Source: an uncultured Arenicella sp. (lineage in GTDB: Bacteria; Pseudomonadota; Gammaproteobacteria; Arenicellales; Arenicellaceae). From it: a stretch of 57,675 nt of DNA. Of this stretch, positions 16,228 to 25,506 are shown one piece after another; the stretch's first letter is position 1; each line of letters starts with the position of its first letter. The DNA is taken from positions 1 through 57,675 of the forward strand of contig CALINO010000077.1 of NCBI GenBank assembly GCA_938045295.1. The letters run 5' to 3'. The position numbers were made by a program, and so were the translations under genes. The notes below the pieces were generated by a model. That model saw nothing but the letters and a program-made list of their open reading frames with translations. It did no database searches and was not told the DNA's origin.

Positions 16228-16911
16228 ATGGCTAATTTTATAGTAGAAGCTGAAGTAAGAACCGGATCTGGTACAGCTGCCTCACGTCGTGCGCGTCGTA
16301 ATGGTCAAGTTCCAGTGGTGGTCTATGGCGGTGGAGAAGATGAGCAATATCTATTGGTGGATCACAACAAGATCAGTCACCAATTAGACGTTGAAGCTTT
16401 CCATTCCGCGTTAGTTCAATTGAAAGTGGGTGATGAGGATTTGCAACGCGCAGTATTGCGTGACGTGCAAATGCACCCATATAAAGCACGAGTAATGCAC
16501 TTAGACTTTCAACGTGTAAGTCGTAAAGACAAGATCACAATGACAGTGCCTTTCCACTTTGCTGGTGAAGATGTTGCCCCAGGTGTTAAGACCGATAGCG
16601 GTATCATGACTCACAACATGGTGTCGGTTGACATCACGTGTTTGGGTAGTGATTTACCTGAGTACATCACGGTTGACGTGTCTGAGTTGGGTGTTGGTGA
16701 TTCAGTGCAATTAGGCTCGGTTAAATTGCCTGAAGGCGTTGAGTTTGCTGCAAGTTACCAAGAGCAAGACCTTGAGCAGTCGGTTGCCTCAGTATTGGCG
16801 CCAAAAGGCCCAAGTGAAGCCGCTCTTGCTGAAGAAGCGGAAGCCGAAGCGGCTAAAGCGGAAGCAGCTGCAGAAGCGGGTGACGCTGAAAACGGCGGTT
16901 CAGACGAGTAA
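16228..16911 (+). CDS. rplY: 50S ribosomal protein L25, long (Ctc) form
   Basis: L25 binds 5S rRNA in the large subunit. The 227-residue protein is the long Ctc-type: an N-terminal 5S-binding domain of about 95 residues (SGTAASRRARRNGQVPVVVYGG, then YKARVMHLDFQRV), a C-terminal TL5-like beta domain (KDKITMTVPFHFAGEDVAPG), and an Ala/Glu-rich acidic tail from about residue 194. The gene ends five bases before the pth ATG. A terminator hairpin lies inside the start of pth and may end many rplY transcripts. Confidence 0.96.
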   Translation: MANFIVEAEVRTGSGTAASRRARRNGQVPVVVYGGGEDEQYLLVDHNKISHQLDVEAFHSALVQLKVGDEDLQRAVLRDVQMHPYKARVMHLDFQRVSRKDKITMTVPFHFAGEDVAPGVKTDSGIMTHNMVSVDITCLGSDLPEYITVDVSELGVGDSVQLGSVKLPEGVEFAASYQEQDLEQSVASVLAPKGPSEAALAEEAEAEAAKAEAAAEAGDAENGGSDE

Positions 16912-16916
16912 TTGTT

Positions 16917-17507
16917 ATGAACACATCGCCGATCAAACTGATTGTCGGTCTCGGCAATCCGGGCGAAAAGTACACAAAAACCCGGCACAATGCCGGGTTT
17001 TTGTTTTTAGACCAACTGCTTGTGCAGACCGGTGGTGCCCTTAAAGCTGACAAACATTGCTTTGGGCGCAGCACTAAGGTGCAAATAGCCAACACTGAAG
17101 TACGCTTACTGGCGCCCGATACGTTTATGAACCTCAGTGGAAAGTCTGTGGTTGCCGCTTGCCAATATTATAAAATTGAGCTGTCAGAAATACTGGTGGT
17201 TCACGATGAGCTTGATTTAGATGCCGGTATTGCTCGGTTAAAATTAGGTGGCGGTCATGGTGGCAATAATGGCTTGCGAGACATTGCCCAAAAAGGGGCG
17301 AGCAAAAATTTTGCGCGCCTTAGAATTGGTATTGGCCACCCGGGTGTTGGGCGCGATGTGTCGGCTTACGTATTAAAACAGGCCAATAAAGCCGACCAAG
17401 CGGCGATCGATTTGGCGATTGCGGAAAGTTTACGCGTGATCGATTTGGTGGTGCAAGGCGAGTTCCCGCGTGCGATGAACGAGTTGCACACAAATTTAAG
17501 TAAATAA
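16917..17507 (+). CDS. pth: Peptidyl-tRNA hydrolase
   Basis: Pth frees tRNA from peptidyl-tRNAs dropped by stalled ribosomes and is essential. The 196-residue protein has GLGNPGEKY at 11-19, the catalytic histidine His24 in TRHNAGF, and conserved HDELDLDAG and GGHGGNNGLRD further on. Start ATG, five bases after rplY, so translation is probably coupled. The codons for TRHNAGFLF form a strong intrinsic-terminator structure, an oddity described separately. Confidence 0.97.
   Translation: MNTSPIKLIVGLGNPGEKYTKTRHNAGFLFLDQLLVQTGGALKADKHCFGRSTKVQIANTEVRLLAPDTFMNLSGKSVVAACQYYKIELSEILVVHDELDLDAGIARLKLGGGHGGNNGLRDIAQKGASKNFARLRIGIGHPGVGRDVSAYVLKQANKADQAAIDLAIAESLRVIDLVVQGEFPRAMNELHTNLSK
16976..17008 (+). 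terminator. Intrinsic terminator inside the pth coding sequence
   Basis: AAAAACCCGGC (16976-16986) pairs with GCCGGGTTTTT (16992-17002) around the loop ACAAT, followed by GTTTTT. That is an 11-bp stem with an ideal U-tract. It spans pth codons 20-31 and lies 65 bases past the rplY stop. Translating ribosomes would melt it. Untranslated RNA should terminate here. Confidence 0.75.
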
Positions 17508-17579
17508 CTATTCTGAATACGACTAAAACGTGTTCAATGAATTTAAGTCAGCTGGGCAAAGGCCCGTTAAGAGGAAATT

Positions 17580-18671
17580 ATGGGATTTAAATGTGGCATT
17601 GTAGGTTTGCCAAACGTGGGTAAATCAACCCTGTTTAATGCGCTTACTAACTCTGGAATTCAAGCAGAGAACTACCCATTTTGTACTATTGAGCCTAATG
17701 TGGGCATGGTTGAAGTGCCCGATCCGCGCTTGCAGCGTTTGACTGAGTTAGCTGAGCCAGCAAAAACGATTCCTGCGACCATGGAGTTTGTTGATATTGC
17801 CGGTTTGGTTGAAGGTGCATCAAAGGGCGAAGGTTTGGGTAATCAGTTTTTAGCCAACATTCGTGAAGTGGACGCCATTGCACATGTGGTGCGCTGTTTT
17901 AATGATGAAAACGTCGTACACGTTGCAGGTAAAGTGGACCCGGCGTCTGATATTGAAGTGATTCATACTGAGTTGGGTTTAGCCGACTTAGACACCGTTG
18001 AAAAAGCCGTTGAACGGGCGGCCAAGCGTTCAAAGTCAGGCGACAAAGAACAAATCGCTATTAAGGCCGTTTTAGAGCGCGTTGCGGCTCACTTAAATGA
18101 AGGTGAGCCGGTTAGATCTCTTGGGCTGGACGAAGACGACTACGACAAAATAAAGCATTTGTGTTTGATGACGGCAAAGCCAACCATGTACATCGCCAAT
18201 GTTGACGAAGCGGGGTTTGAAAATAATCCTCACTTAGATACGGTGAATGCCATTGCCGAAAAAGAGAATGCCGGAGTGGTGGTGATTTGCGCGGCCATCG
18301 AATCTGAAATAGCCGAACTGGATGACGATGAAAAAGTGGAGTTTCTTGAAGAAATTGGTCAAGAAGAACCTGGCTTAGATCGCGTTATTCGAGCCGGTTA
18401 TGAATTGCTCGGCTTGCAAACTTATTTCACCGCCGGCAAGACAGAAGTGCGCGCTTGGACCATTCGCAAAGGCTATACCGCACCGCAAGCCGCGGGCGTG
18501 ATACACACCGATTTTGAGCGCGGTTTTATTCGAGCTGAAACCACCGCCTACGTTGATTATGATCAATTTAAAGGTGAGCAAGGCGCCAAAGAAGCGGGAA
18601 AATTTCGCTTAGAAGGCAAAGACTACATCATGCAAGACGGCGATGTGGTGCACTTCAGGTTTAATGTTTAG
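17580..18671 (+). CDS. ychF: Redox-regulated ATPase YchF
   Basis: YchF (OLA1 family) is a P-loop NTPase that prefers ATP and associates with the ribosome. It is implicated in stress and translation control. The 363-residue protein has the Walker A loop GLPNVGKST at 9-17, the switch region [10 protein letters not shown], the G3 motif [14 protein letters not shown], and a C-terminal TGS domain with [17 protein letters not shown] good ribosome-binding site, AAGAGG, lies six to seven bases before the ATG. It closes the pth-ychF pair, with modA 20 bases further on. Confidence 0.97.
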   Translation: MGFKCGIVGLPNVGKSTLFNALTNSGIQAENYPFCTIEPNVGMVEVPDPRLQRLTELAEPAKTIPATMEFVDIAGLVEGASKGEGLGNQFLANIREVDAIAHVVRCFNDENVVHVAGKVDPASDIEVIHTELGLADLDTVEKAVERAAKRSKSGDKEQIAIKAVLERVAAHLNEGEPVRSLGLDEDDYDKIKHLCLMTAKPTMYIANVDEAGFENNPHLDTVNAIAEKENAGVVVICAAIESEIAELDDDEKVEFLEEIGQEEPGLDRVIRAGYELLGLQTYFTAGKTEVRAWTIRKGYTAPQAAGVIHTDFERGFIRAETTAYVDYDQFKGEQGAKEAGKFRLEGKDYIMQDGDVVHFRFNV

Positions 18672-18691
18672 CGCTGGTTGTAGAGTTTATA

Positions 18692-19537
18692 TTGTTATTT
18701 AAGCTTACTAAGCAACCTAGGTTATTTACACTATTGAGTGCAGGCCTTGCTTGCACTTTCGCCTTTCTCAGTGCGGTTTTTACAGACGCTATGGCGCAAC
18801 AGTCAGAACAGTCAGTTGAGCCAATTACGGTGGCCGTTGCCAGTAATTTCATTCGCCCAGCCAAAGCGCTGGCCAGTGAGTTTGAAGGGGCGGGTAACAC
18901 ATCGCCTGTTTTCATATTTGGTTCCACCGGTAAACACGTAGCTCAAATTGAGCAAGGATTGGCGGTTGATATATTGCTGGCCGCCGATAAAGCACGGCCA
19001 CAATACTTGGCGGATAAAGGCCAAGCAATTAATGACCAGAGGCACACCTATGCCGTAGGCCGTTTGGTTTTCTGGTCGCCGGGTCGCTCGCTGACGGGCA
19101 AAAGCTTAGGTGATGTGTTAACGCCAGAAAATGTATTGATAGAAGGTACGTCAGTAGAAGGTTCGGCCAAGAAAACAGCGAGCGTACTGGCCATGGCCAA
19201 CCCTAGATTGGCTCCTTATGGTTTAGCGGCACAGCAAGTCTTAACTTCTTTGGGTATTGAGCAAACACACAGGCGGAAATACGTTATGGGCGAAAACATT
19301 GCTCAAACGTTTCAGTTTGTTGCCAGTGGCAATGCCGAGGCGGGTTTTGTGGCGGCGTCTCAAGTGCAAGAATTGCCCGCAGATGAATATTTGCTGGTGC
19401 CTCAACAATTTCACAATGCCATTGAACAGCAAATGGTGTTGCTGACGAATAAGAAGCAAGCGAAAGCGTTCTATCAATTTATACTGAGCCCGAAAGGCAT
19501 GGAGATTATCCGCAAACACGGCTACGATACGCGGTGA
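18692..19537 (+). CDS. modA: Molybdate ABC transporter, periplasmic binding protein
   Basis: ModA captures molybdate or tungstate in the periplasm. The 281-residue precursor has a signal peptide ending about residue 36 (AFLSAVFTDAMA, then QQSEQ). Family motifs follow: ITVAVASNFIRPAKALA, FGSTGKHVAQIEQGLAVDILLAAD, LAPYGLAAQQVL and AGFVAASQV. The annotated start is TTG with weak ribosome-binding signal, so the exact start is uncertain. The stop overlaps the modB start, the head of a tight modABC operon. Confidence 0.92.
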   Translation: MLFKLTKQPRLFTLLSAGLACTFAFLSAVFTDAMAQQSEQSVEPITVAVASNFIRPAKALASEFEGAGNTSPVFIFGSTGKHVAQIEQGLAVDILLAADKARPQYLADKGQAINDQRHTYAVGRLVFWSPGRSLTGKSLGDVLTPENVLIEGTSVEGSAKKTASVLAMANPRLAPYGLAAQQVLTSLGIEQTHRRKYVMGENIAQTFQFVASGNAEAGFVAASQVQELPADEYLLVPQQFHNAIEQQMVLLTNKKQAKAFYQFILSPKGMEIIRKHGYDTR

Positions 19538-20217
19538 TGATAGCGCACGCCGATTTAATAGCATTAGCCACCACCTTAAAATTAGCCAGCATTAGTACCC
19601 TTGTGTTGTTGCTGTTGTGCACCCCTGTGGCTTGGTGGTTGGCAAATACTCGTTGGCGTTATAAACACATCATTGAAGCGATTGTCGCATTGCCATTAGT
19701 GTTACCACCCACGGTGCTTGGGTTTTATTTATTGCTTTGGTTTAGCCCGCAAAGCGCGGTTGGTTCGTTTTACCAACAGCTCACCGGCTCTACGTTGGCG
19801 TTTAGTTTCACCGGCTTAGTGATCGGCTCGGTTATTTATTCACTGCCCTTTGTATTGCAGCCGTTGCAGAACACATTTAGTGCCATTGGCCGTCGCCCCT
19901 TAGAAGCCGCAGCAACTTTAGGCGCGTCACCGTTAGACTCGTTTTTCTCCGTGGTTGTGCCTCTGGCGAAACCGGGGTTTATCACCGCGTCGGCGTTGGG
20001 CTTTGCACACACATTGGGCGAATTTGGGGTGGTGCTGATGATTGGTGGCAATATTCCCGGTGAGACTCGAGTGGCGTCAATCGCTATTTACGATCACGTT
20101 GAGTCACTGCAATACGCTAATGCCCACAGTTTGGCACTAGTATTGTTGGGCGTTTCGTTTTTATTATTGGTGTTTGTGTACGCCAATAACCGTTCCGTTT
20201 TGGTGAGCAAAGCGTGA
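19534..20217 (+). CDS. modB: Molybdate ABC transporter permease
   Basis: ModB is the inner-membrane channel. The 227-residue protein has five to six membrane segments, and the EAA loop that contacts the ATPase reads EAAATLGASPLDSFFSVVVPLAKPG. Near the end AHTLGEFGVVLMIGGNIPGETR is the ModB signature. The start is GTG at 19534 or ATG at 19537, both overlapping the modA stop. The stop overlaps the modC GTG as GTGA, which points to translational coupling. Confidence 0.95.
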   Translation: MMIAHADLIALATTLKLASISTLVLLLLCTPVAWWLANTRWRYKHIIEAIVALPLVLPPTVLGFYLLLWFSPQSAVGSFYQQLTGSTLAFSFTGLVIGSVIYSLPFVLQPLQNTFSAIGRRPLEAAATLGASPLDSFFSVVVPLAKPGFITASALGFAHTLGEFGVVLMIGGNIPGETRVASIAIYDHVESLQYANAHSLALVLLGVSFLLLVFVYANNRSVLVSKA

Positions 20218-21281
20218 GTTTGTCGGCGGACATTAACCTCGCACAACGAGGGTTTGCGCAGCGTTTTGTCGTGGATGAAATACATCAAGGTGTGACGGCA
20301 CTGTTTGGCCCTTCAGGGTGCGGAAAAACCAGTGTGCTAAGAGCAATCGCTGGCCTAGATCGTCACCATGATAGCCGTGTGCAATTTTCTAGCCAGTGGT
20401 GGCAGCGCGACTCTGCATTTACCCCAGCGCATTTACGAAGAGTTGGCTATGTGTTTCAAGAAGCCTCGCTGTTCGAGCATTTAACGGTTGTTGAAAACTT
20501 AAGCTACGCATCAAAGCGCCGCCAAGAAAATTCTAGCGGCTTAGAGAGCGCTGAAATTATTGACTTATTAGGCATTGAAACTTTGTTAGAGCAGCCTTGC
20601 GCTACCTTATCCGGTGGACAGCGGCAGCGTGTTGCCATTGCCAGAACCTTATGCGCAAGACCTAAGTTAATGCTGATGGATGAGCCTTTATCGGCGTTAG
20701 ATAATGACGCTAAACGTAGGATTTTTCCAACACTGCAATTGGTTTGCCAGCAAGCCAATATGCCAATCTTATATGTCACTCATTCACTGGACGAAGTCGC
20801 GCGCCTCGCTGATTATTTAATAGTGATGAAGCAAGGGGCGGTGACAGATGTTGGTTCAGCGAATGAGCTGTTAACCAACTTAATGTCACCGCTGAGTCAG
20901 CAAGCAAATGCCGCCGCAGTGCTATCTGGCGTTGTGGCTGAGCACGATGATGCTTTTAGTCTTATGCGTATCAGCACCGATGCGGGCGATATTTTAGTGC
21001 ATCAAGATGCGAGTTTGGCGGTCGGTGACGCCATCAAACTGAAACTCAGTGCCAACGATATTAGTATTGCTCTTAACGCTGAACACGCGAGCAGCATCTT
21101 AAATTCGTTGCCGTCAAAAATTACGGATATACACCAAGAAGGTGAGTCACAAGTGTTGGTAAAGCTCAACGCCAATGGCGCACCGTTATTGGCAAGAATT
21201 ACACGCAAGTCTTGCCATAAGCTTGGCCTGCACATTGGGCAAACAGTGTTTGTGCAAATCAAAAGCGTGGCGATTTTATAA
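20214..21281 (+). CDS. modC: Molybdate ABC transporter ATP-binding protein
   Basis: ModC drives molybdate import. The 355-residue protein has Walker A GPSGCGKTS at 32-40, the signature LSGGQ at 132-136, Walker B LMLMDEP at 152-158, and an H-loop histidine in YVTHSLDE. The C-terminal third is a Mop/TOBE-like regulatory domain (about 285-350, SILNSLPSKITDIHQEGESQ) that binds oxyanion. Start GTG overlapping the modB stop. No ModE gene or molybdenum riboswitch is visible, so regulation is unknown. Confidence 0.95.
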   Translation: MSLSADINLAQRGFAQRFVVDEIHQGVTALFGPSGCGKTSVLRAIAGLDRHHDSRVQFSSQWWQRDSAFTPAHLRRVGYVFQEASLFEHLTVVENLSYASKRRQENSSGLESAEIIDLLGIETLLEQPCATLSGGQRQRVAIARTLCARPKLMLMDEPLSALDNDAKRRIFPTLQLVCQQANMPILYVTHSLDEVARLADYLIVMKQGAVTDVGSANELLTNLMSPLSQQANAAAVLSGVVAEHDDAFSLMRISTDAGDILVHQDASLAVGDAIKLKLSANDISIALNAEHASSILNSLPSKITDIHQEGESQVLVKLNANGAPLLARITRKSCHKLGLHIGQTVFVQIKSVAIL

Positions 21282-21311
21282 GCTTGTGAACATTAAACAC
21301 GGTAAGTAGGC

Positions 21312-22205
21312 ATGGGTCTTGGAGAGATATTTGCATTAATTTGCGCGCTGATGTGGGCCACGGCGGTGGTGCTCTACAAATACGTGAGCGATCAAATGAC
21401 CGCCAATACCTTAAACCTGGTGAAAAACGTCATTGGCGTGGGCTTATTGTTGCCAACGGCTTTTTTCTGGGAAGGCACGCAAATACCCGAGTTGTCGTGG
21501 CAATGGTGGTGCGTACTAATCGCCAGCGGCTACTTTGGCATTGCTGTGGCCAACACCTTGTATATTGAGTCATTGCGTACTATTGGCGCTAGCCGTACGG
21601 CGGTGGTTGCCAGCCTCTACAGTCCGTTCGTGGTTGTACTGTCCATGGTGTTTCTTGCTGAAACCTTAGTGTGGTGGCAATGGCTGGGGTTTGTGATGGT
21701 GCTGGCGGGCATTTTGGTGGTGGTGTATCAAAAGGCCAGTAAAGAACTCAGCACCCGCGTGTTACTAAAAGGGGCGTTAATGGCCGCGGTTTCGGTGTTC
21801 TTAACCGCCGCAGGCGTGGTGGCCATGAAACCCATTCTGGCCAATGACGGTTTTTTCTGGATAGTAGCATTAAGAATGTGTGCTGGGGTGGCCGGCATGT
21901 TGCTGTATTTAGCAATACGAGGCAAGTTGGCTGTGACCTACAATAGCCTATTCAAGCAGTCGCATAAGTGGGGCAGCATTATTCTTGCAAGCTGCTTTGG
22001 CTCTTACTTTGCCATGCTGTTTTGGTTGGCCGGTTTTAAGTATGCCGACGCCTCCATTGCGTCGGTGCTCAATGAAACGGCAAGTATTTTTATTGTGTTG
22101 ATGGCCGCTGTATTTCTTCGTGAGCCAATTAGCCTGCGCAAATTGCTTGGCGTGGGCTTAACCTTTAGCGGTGTGGTGGTGTTTCTGGGCTTGCTGCCCA
22201 TCTAG
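21312..22205 (+). CDS. EamA/DMT family transporter
   Basis: A 297-residue protein with ten membrane helices in two EamA halves (about 1-140 and 155-297), the arrangement of drug/metabolite exporters. ESLRTIGASRTAVVASLYSPFVVVL, with the helix end at about residue 110, is typical of the first half, and ASIASVLNETASIFIVLMAAVF of the second. The substrate cannot be inferred. It starts 30 bases after modC and may be cotranscribed with it. Confidence 0.88.
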   Translation: MGLGEIFALICALMWATAVVLYKYVSDQMTANTLNLVKNVIGVGLLLPTAFFWEGTQIPELSWQWWCVLIASGYFGIAVANTLYIESLRTIGASRTAVVASLYSPFVVVLSMVFLAETLVWWQWLGFVMVLAGILVVVYQKASKELSTRVLLKGALMAAVSVFLTAAGVVAMKPILANDGFFWIVALRMCAGVAGMLLYLAIRGKLAVTYNSLFKQSHKWGSIILASCFGSYFAMLFWLAGFKYADASIASVLNETASIFIVLMAAVFLREPISLRKLLGVGLTFSGVVVFLGLLPI

Positions 22206-22243
22206 CTTATTGCCGTTGTACAGACTAACTGGCCGTTATCTAT

Positions 22244-23161
22244 GTGAATCATGATATGAATAAGACCGCATTTTATACTGTTCTAGCCATGCTGGCGTTT
22301 GCCGGTAATTCTATTTTGTGTCGCTTGGCGTTAAGCTCAAACCAAATCGGTGCCGGCAGTTTTACCTCAATACGGCTGTTGTCTGGTTCACTGGCGTTGT
22401 TGTTGATTGTGGTTTTTGCAAGCCGCGGCTCGCATTCGCCTCGCTTGTCCAAAGGAGTTATTGATGCTCTGCAAAAGCGGGGCAGTTGGCTGGGTGGTTT
22501 GGCGTTATTTTGCTACGCGGCGTTTTTCTCATACGCGTACATTGTTTTAGATACGGCTACGGGCGCATTGGTGTTGTTTGGTGTGGTTCAAGTCACGATG
22601 ATTGCTTACGGTTTAATAAGCGGTGACCGGCCAAGCATGATCGAGTATTTAGGCTTTGTGATTGCCGGTGCTGGTTTTGTGCTTTTGGTGTGGCCAGAGC
22701 TGACCAAGCCGAGCGTCATTGGCTTGGTGTTAATGGCATTAGCTGGGGTGTCGTGGGCCGCTTACAGCGTGATTGGTTTGGGTTCGTCTAACCCATTACT
22801 CGACACAGCTTCAAACTTTGCACGCAGCATTCCTTTTACTCTTGTGTTACTCAGTGGCCTTCTTTATGGCGTTCTAGGCAGTATTAATATGAGCACGCAC
22901 GGTGTGCTGCTTGCCGTGGCTTCGGGTGCCATTACCTCAGGCGCAGGTTACGCATTATGGTATGCCGCGCTTAAGCATTTAAATAATACCGTTGCCGCGG
23001 TGACGCAGCTTTCAGTGCCGGTGTTAGCCGCCATTTTTGGTGTTTTGTTTGCTAATGAAGTCATTGGCTGGCGTTTGTTTGCTTCAGGCGTGTTGGTGTT
23101 GGGCGGTATTTTACTGGTGATTTTGGCCAAGCGCCGCCGCACTGCTGCGCGTGCTACTTAG
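22244..23161 (+). CDS. EamA/DMT family transporter
   Basis: A second ten-helix DMT transporter (305 residues), only distantly similar to the preceding one. The first half contains IRLLSGSLALLLIVVFASRG and DTATGALVLFGVVQVTMI. The second contains ASGAITSGAGYALWYAALKHL followed by VAAVTQLSVPVLAAIFGVLFANE, the usual EamA end. It ends with a basic tail KRRRTAARAT. The stop overlaps the stop of the opposing arsJ by four bases, without a terminator between. Substrate unknown. Confidence 0.88.
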   Translation: MNHDMNKTAFYTVLAMLAFAGNSILCRLALSSNQIGAGSFTSIRLLSGSLALLLIVVFASRGSHSPRLSKGVIDALQKRGSWLGGLALFCYAAFFSYAYIVLDTATGALVLFGVVQVTMIAYGLISGDRPSMIEYLGFVIAGAGFVLLVWPELTKPSVIGLVLMALAGVSWAAYSVIGLGSSNPLLDTASNFARSIPFTLVLLSGLLYGVLGSINMSTHGVLLAVASGAITSGAGYALWYAALKHLNNTVAAVTQLSVPVLAAIFGVLFANEVIGWRLFASGVLVLGGILLVILAKRRRTAARAT

Positions 23162-24354
23162 TGTTTAGGTAGCCGAGTTGAAATAAGCGCACTGCTGGCA
23201 ATAAACACCGCAGATACCCATAAACACGCAGTGATTCCCCATTGTTGAAACACCCAGCCTGAGAGCAGGGTGCCCAGCAAGCGGCCGGCGGCATTGGCCA
23301 TGTAATAAAAACCCACGTCCATGGAAACCGCGTCATTGTTGGCATAGTGCAAAATCAGAAAGCTGTGCAGAGATGAATTCACGGCAAAGACAAAGCCGAA
23401 CACAAACAGCCCTACAATCAGCGCTAACGGATTCAGGCTTATACTTAAAATAGCCGCGATCAACGCTGGAACCACCGCCAAACTTATGGCCCATAAACTG
23501 GCTGTGCGGTTGTTGGCTGATTGTTGCTTGGATGTGAGTTTAGGTGCTTGAGTTTGCACTAGCCCATATAAAATAACCCAGGTGGCCATAAAACTGCCAA
23601 CTTGCCAGTGGCTCCACTGCAATTGCTGCGCTAAAAAAACCGGCACGGCAATCACGAACCATACATCGCGTGCGGCAAATAAAAATAAGCGTGCTAACGA
23701 CAAGCGGTTAATGGCGCCAGACTTAGACAGCATGCTGGTAAATTTAGGTTTGTTACGTGCTTTGCCTAAATCACGCTTTAGCAATACTAAGCTAATACAC
23801 CAGACCACACTCAAAACGGCCGCCATTAATAGCACGGAGCTTTGAAAGCCAACCAGCATTAGTAATGCCGCGCCCAAGAAAAAGCCCATGCCTTTTAAGG
23901 TGTTTTTAGAGCCGGTTAAGGCCGCAACCCAAGTGTACAACGTGCCTTGTTGGCCTGCGGGTATTAACAGCTTGACCGCACTCTTTGCGCTCATCTTATT
24001 TAAGTCTTTGGCAATGCCTGAGAAAGCCTGCGCGGCCATCACCCAAACTATATTGAGTGAGCCTGATGGAATGGCCAGCATGCCAAGAGCGAATATTTGC
24101 AACCCCAGGCCAATATTCATGGTTTGGTTCAGGCCTAACCGAGCGCCAAGCCAGCCACCGAGTAAGTTGGTGATAACGCCAAATAGCTCATAGAACACAA
24201 ACAGCAATGCAATTTCTAATGGTGCGTAGCCCAGCTGATGAAAAAACAGCACCACCAACATGCGTAATGCGCCGTCAGTGAGCGTGAAGGCCCAATAATT
24301 TGCCGTAATTAAGCCGTATTGCTGTACGTCAGTGGAGAGCAGGCGGGTGAACAT
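23158..24354 (-). CDS. arsJ: Organoarsenical efflux MFS transporter ArsJ
   Basis: ArsJ exports 1-arseno-3-phosphoglycerate, the unstable product formed when GAPDH uses arsenate in place of phosphate. Outside the cell it decays to arsenate, giving net arsenate efflux. The 398-residue protein has twelve membrane helices and the family start ANYWAFTLTDGALRMLVVLF, then LLGGWLGARLGLNQTMNIGL and FSGIAKDLNKMSAKSAVKL. It begins directly at the stop of the GAPDH gene (TAAATG), so the two are one operon, as described for gapdh-arsJ in Pseudomonas. Confidence 0.93.
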   Translation of the reverse strand: MFTRLLSTDVQQYGLITANYWAFTLTDGALRMLVVLFFHQLGYAPLEIALLFVFYELFGVITNLLGGWLGARLGLNQTMNIGLGLQIFALGMLAIPSGSLNIVWVMAAQAFSGIAKDLNKMSAKSAVKLLIPAGQQGTLYTWVAALTGSKNTLKGMGFFLGAALLMLVGFQSSVLLMAAVLSVVWCISLVLLKRDLGKARNKPKFTSMLSKSGAINRLSLARLFLFAARDVWFVIAVPVFLAQQLQWSHWQVGSFMATWVILYGLVQTQAPKLTSKQQSANNRTASLWAISLAVVPALIAAILSISLNPLALIVGLFVFGFVFAVNSSLHSFLILHYANNDAVSMDVGFYYMANAAGRLLGTLLSGWVFQQWGITACLWVSAVFIASSALISTRLPKH

Positions 24355-25380
24355 TTAGGCTTGTGTGCTCACACTGGCCGCGACGTCACGCACTAATTCC
24401 ATGGCTCTGTTGGCGTAGCCCCATTCGTTGTCATACCACAAATACAGTTTGAGCTGGGTGTCATTCACCACCATGGTTGAGAGCGCATCAACAATGCATG
24501 AGCGTGGGTCGGTGCGGTAATCAATTGACACTAACGGGCGTTCTTCGTAACCCAGTATGCCTTTGAGCGCGCCATTGGCTGCGCTTTTAAGTAGTTGATT
24601 AACTTCTTCTGCGGTGGTGGGGCGCTCCAGCTCAAACACGCAATCGGTTAATGAGGCGTTGGTTAACGGCACTCGTACGGCATGGCCATTGAGCTTGCCT
24701 TTGAGCTCCGGAAATATTTCGGTGATCGCAGTGGCTGAGCCGGTGGTGGTGGGTATTAAGCTGGAACCGCACGCACGAGCTCTGCGCAGGTCTTTATGCG
24801 GCGCATCAATAATGGTTTGCGTGTTGGTGATGTCATGAATGGTGGTCATTGAGCCGTGCTTAATGCCAAGCTGTTCATGAATGATTTTTACCGCCGGTGC
24901 TAGACAGTTGGTGGTGCACGAGGCCGCAGTCACAATAGGGTGTTTAGATGCGTCGAAAAGGTGATCGTTCACCCCCATAACCACATTGAGCACGCCGGCT
25001 TCTTTAACCGGGGCGCTGACCACAACGTGTTTTACCCCTTGAGAAAAATAGGCCTGCAATGATTGTTTGCTTTTGAATTTGCCAGAGGCCTCTAACACAA
25101 TGTCGCAGTGAGACCAGTCGGTGTCTTCAATGCGAGTATTTTGGCTGAAGGATATGCGCTTGCCAGCAATACTGATGGCGTCTTCTTGTGCGCTGCAATC
25201 GTGCATGAAACGGCCGTGCACTGAATCAAAATTAAGCAAGTGAGCCATGGTGTGAGCATCGCCACTGGGGTCATTAATATGAATGAACTCTAACTCGGTT
25301 TGATTCGCCCAAGTATACAATGCACGCAGGCTTAAACGCCCGATTCTGCCAAAGCCATTAATGCCAACTTTTATTGTCAT
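24355..25380 (-). CDS. ArsJ-associated glyceraldehyde-3-phosphate dehydrogenase
   Basis: This 341-residue GAPDH has the NAD-binding start [11 protein letters not shown] at 5-15, catalytic Cys155 in ASCTTNC and the partner His182 in TTIHD. Its direct fusion of operon with arsJ marks it as the arsenate-resistance isozyme: it would make 1-arseno-3-phosphoglycerate from glyceraldehyde-3-phosphate, arsenate and NAD. It is complete. A housekeeping role in glycolysis cannot be excluded from sequence, since no other gap gene is in this window. Confidence 0.92.
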   Translation of the reverse strand: MTIKVGINGFGRIGRLSLRALYTWANQTELEFIHINDPSGDAHTMAHLLNFDSVHGRFMHDCSAQEDAISIAGKRISFSQNTRIEDTDWSHCDIVLEASGKFKSKQSLQAYFSQGVKHVVVSAPVKEAGVLNVVMGVNDHLFDASKHPIVTAASCTTNCLAPAVKIIHEQLGIKHGSMTTIHDITNTQTIIDAPHKDLRRARACGSSLIPTTTGSATAITEIFPELKGKLNGHAVRVPLTNASLTDCVFELERPTTAEEVNQLLKSAANGALKGILGYEERPLVSIDYRTDPRSCIVDALSTMVVNDTQLKLYLWYDNEWGYANRAMELVRDVAASVSTQA

Positions 25381-25425
25381 GATAAATGCGTTTTTCGTAT
25401 GTTAAGTAGGGATATTAACAGAGTG

Positions 25426-25431
25426 ATTATA
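25426..25431 (-). promoter_or_regulatory. -10 element for the gapdh-arsJ pair
   Basis: A perfect TATAAT on the minus strand, 46 bases upstream of the GAPDH start. No convincing -35 lies at 16-18 bases, suggesting an activated promoter. No ArsR-type imperfect repeat was recognised. Confidence 0.4.
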
Positions 25432-25506
25432 AGGGTTGTTTGCGCTCGTATGTGACAGGCTTGTTACAGTGTTGCTATTGTTGATTGGTATTGCTCACTG
25501 AGGTGC

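Noticed and set aside
18692-21281. Molybdenum cofactor riboswitch or ModE site before modABC
   Set aside because: Only 20 bases separate ychF from modA, too few for a riboswitch, and no ModE-like palindrome was recognised.
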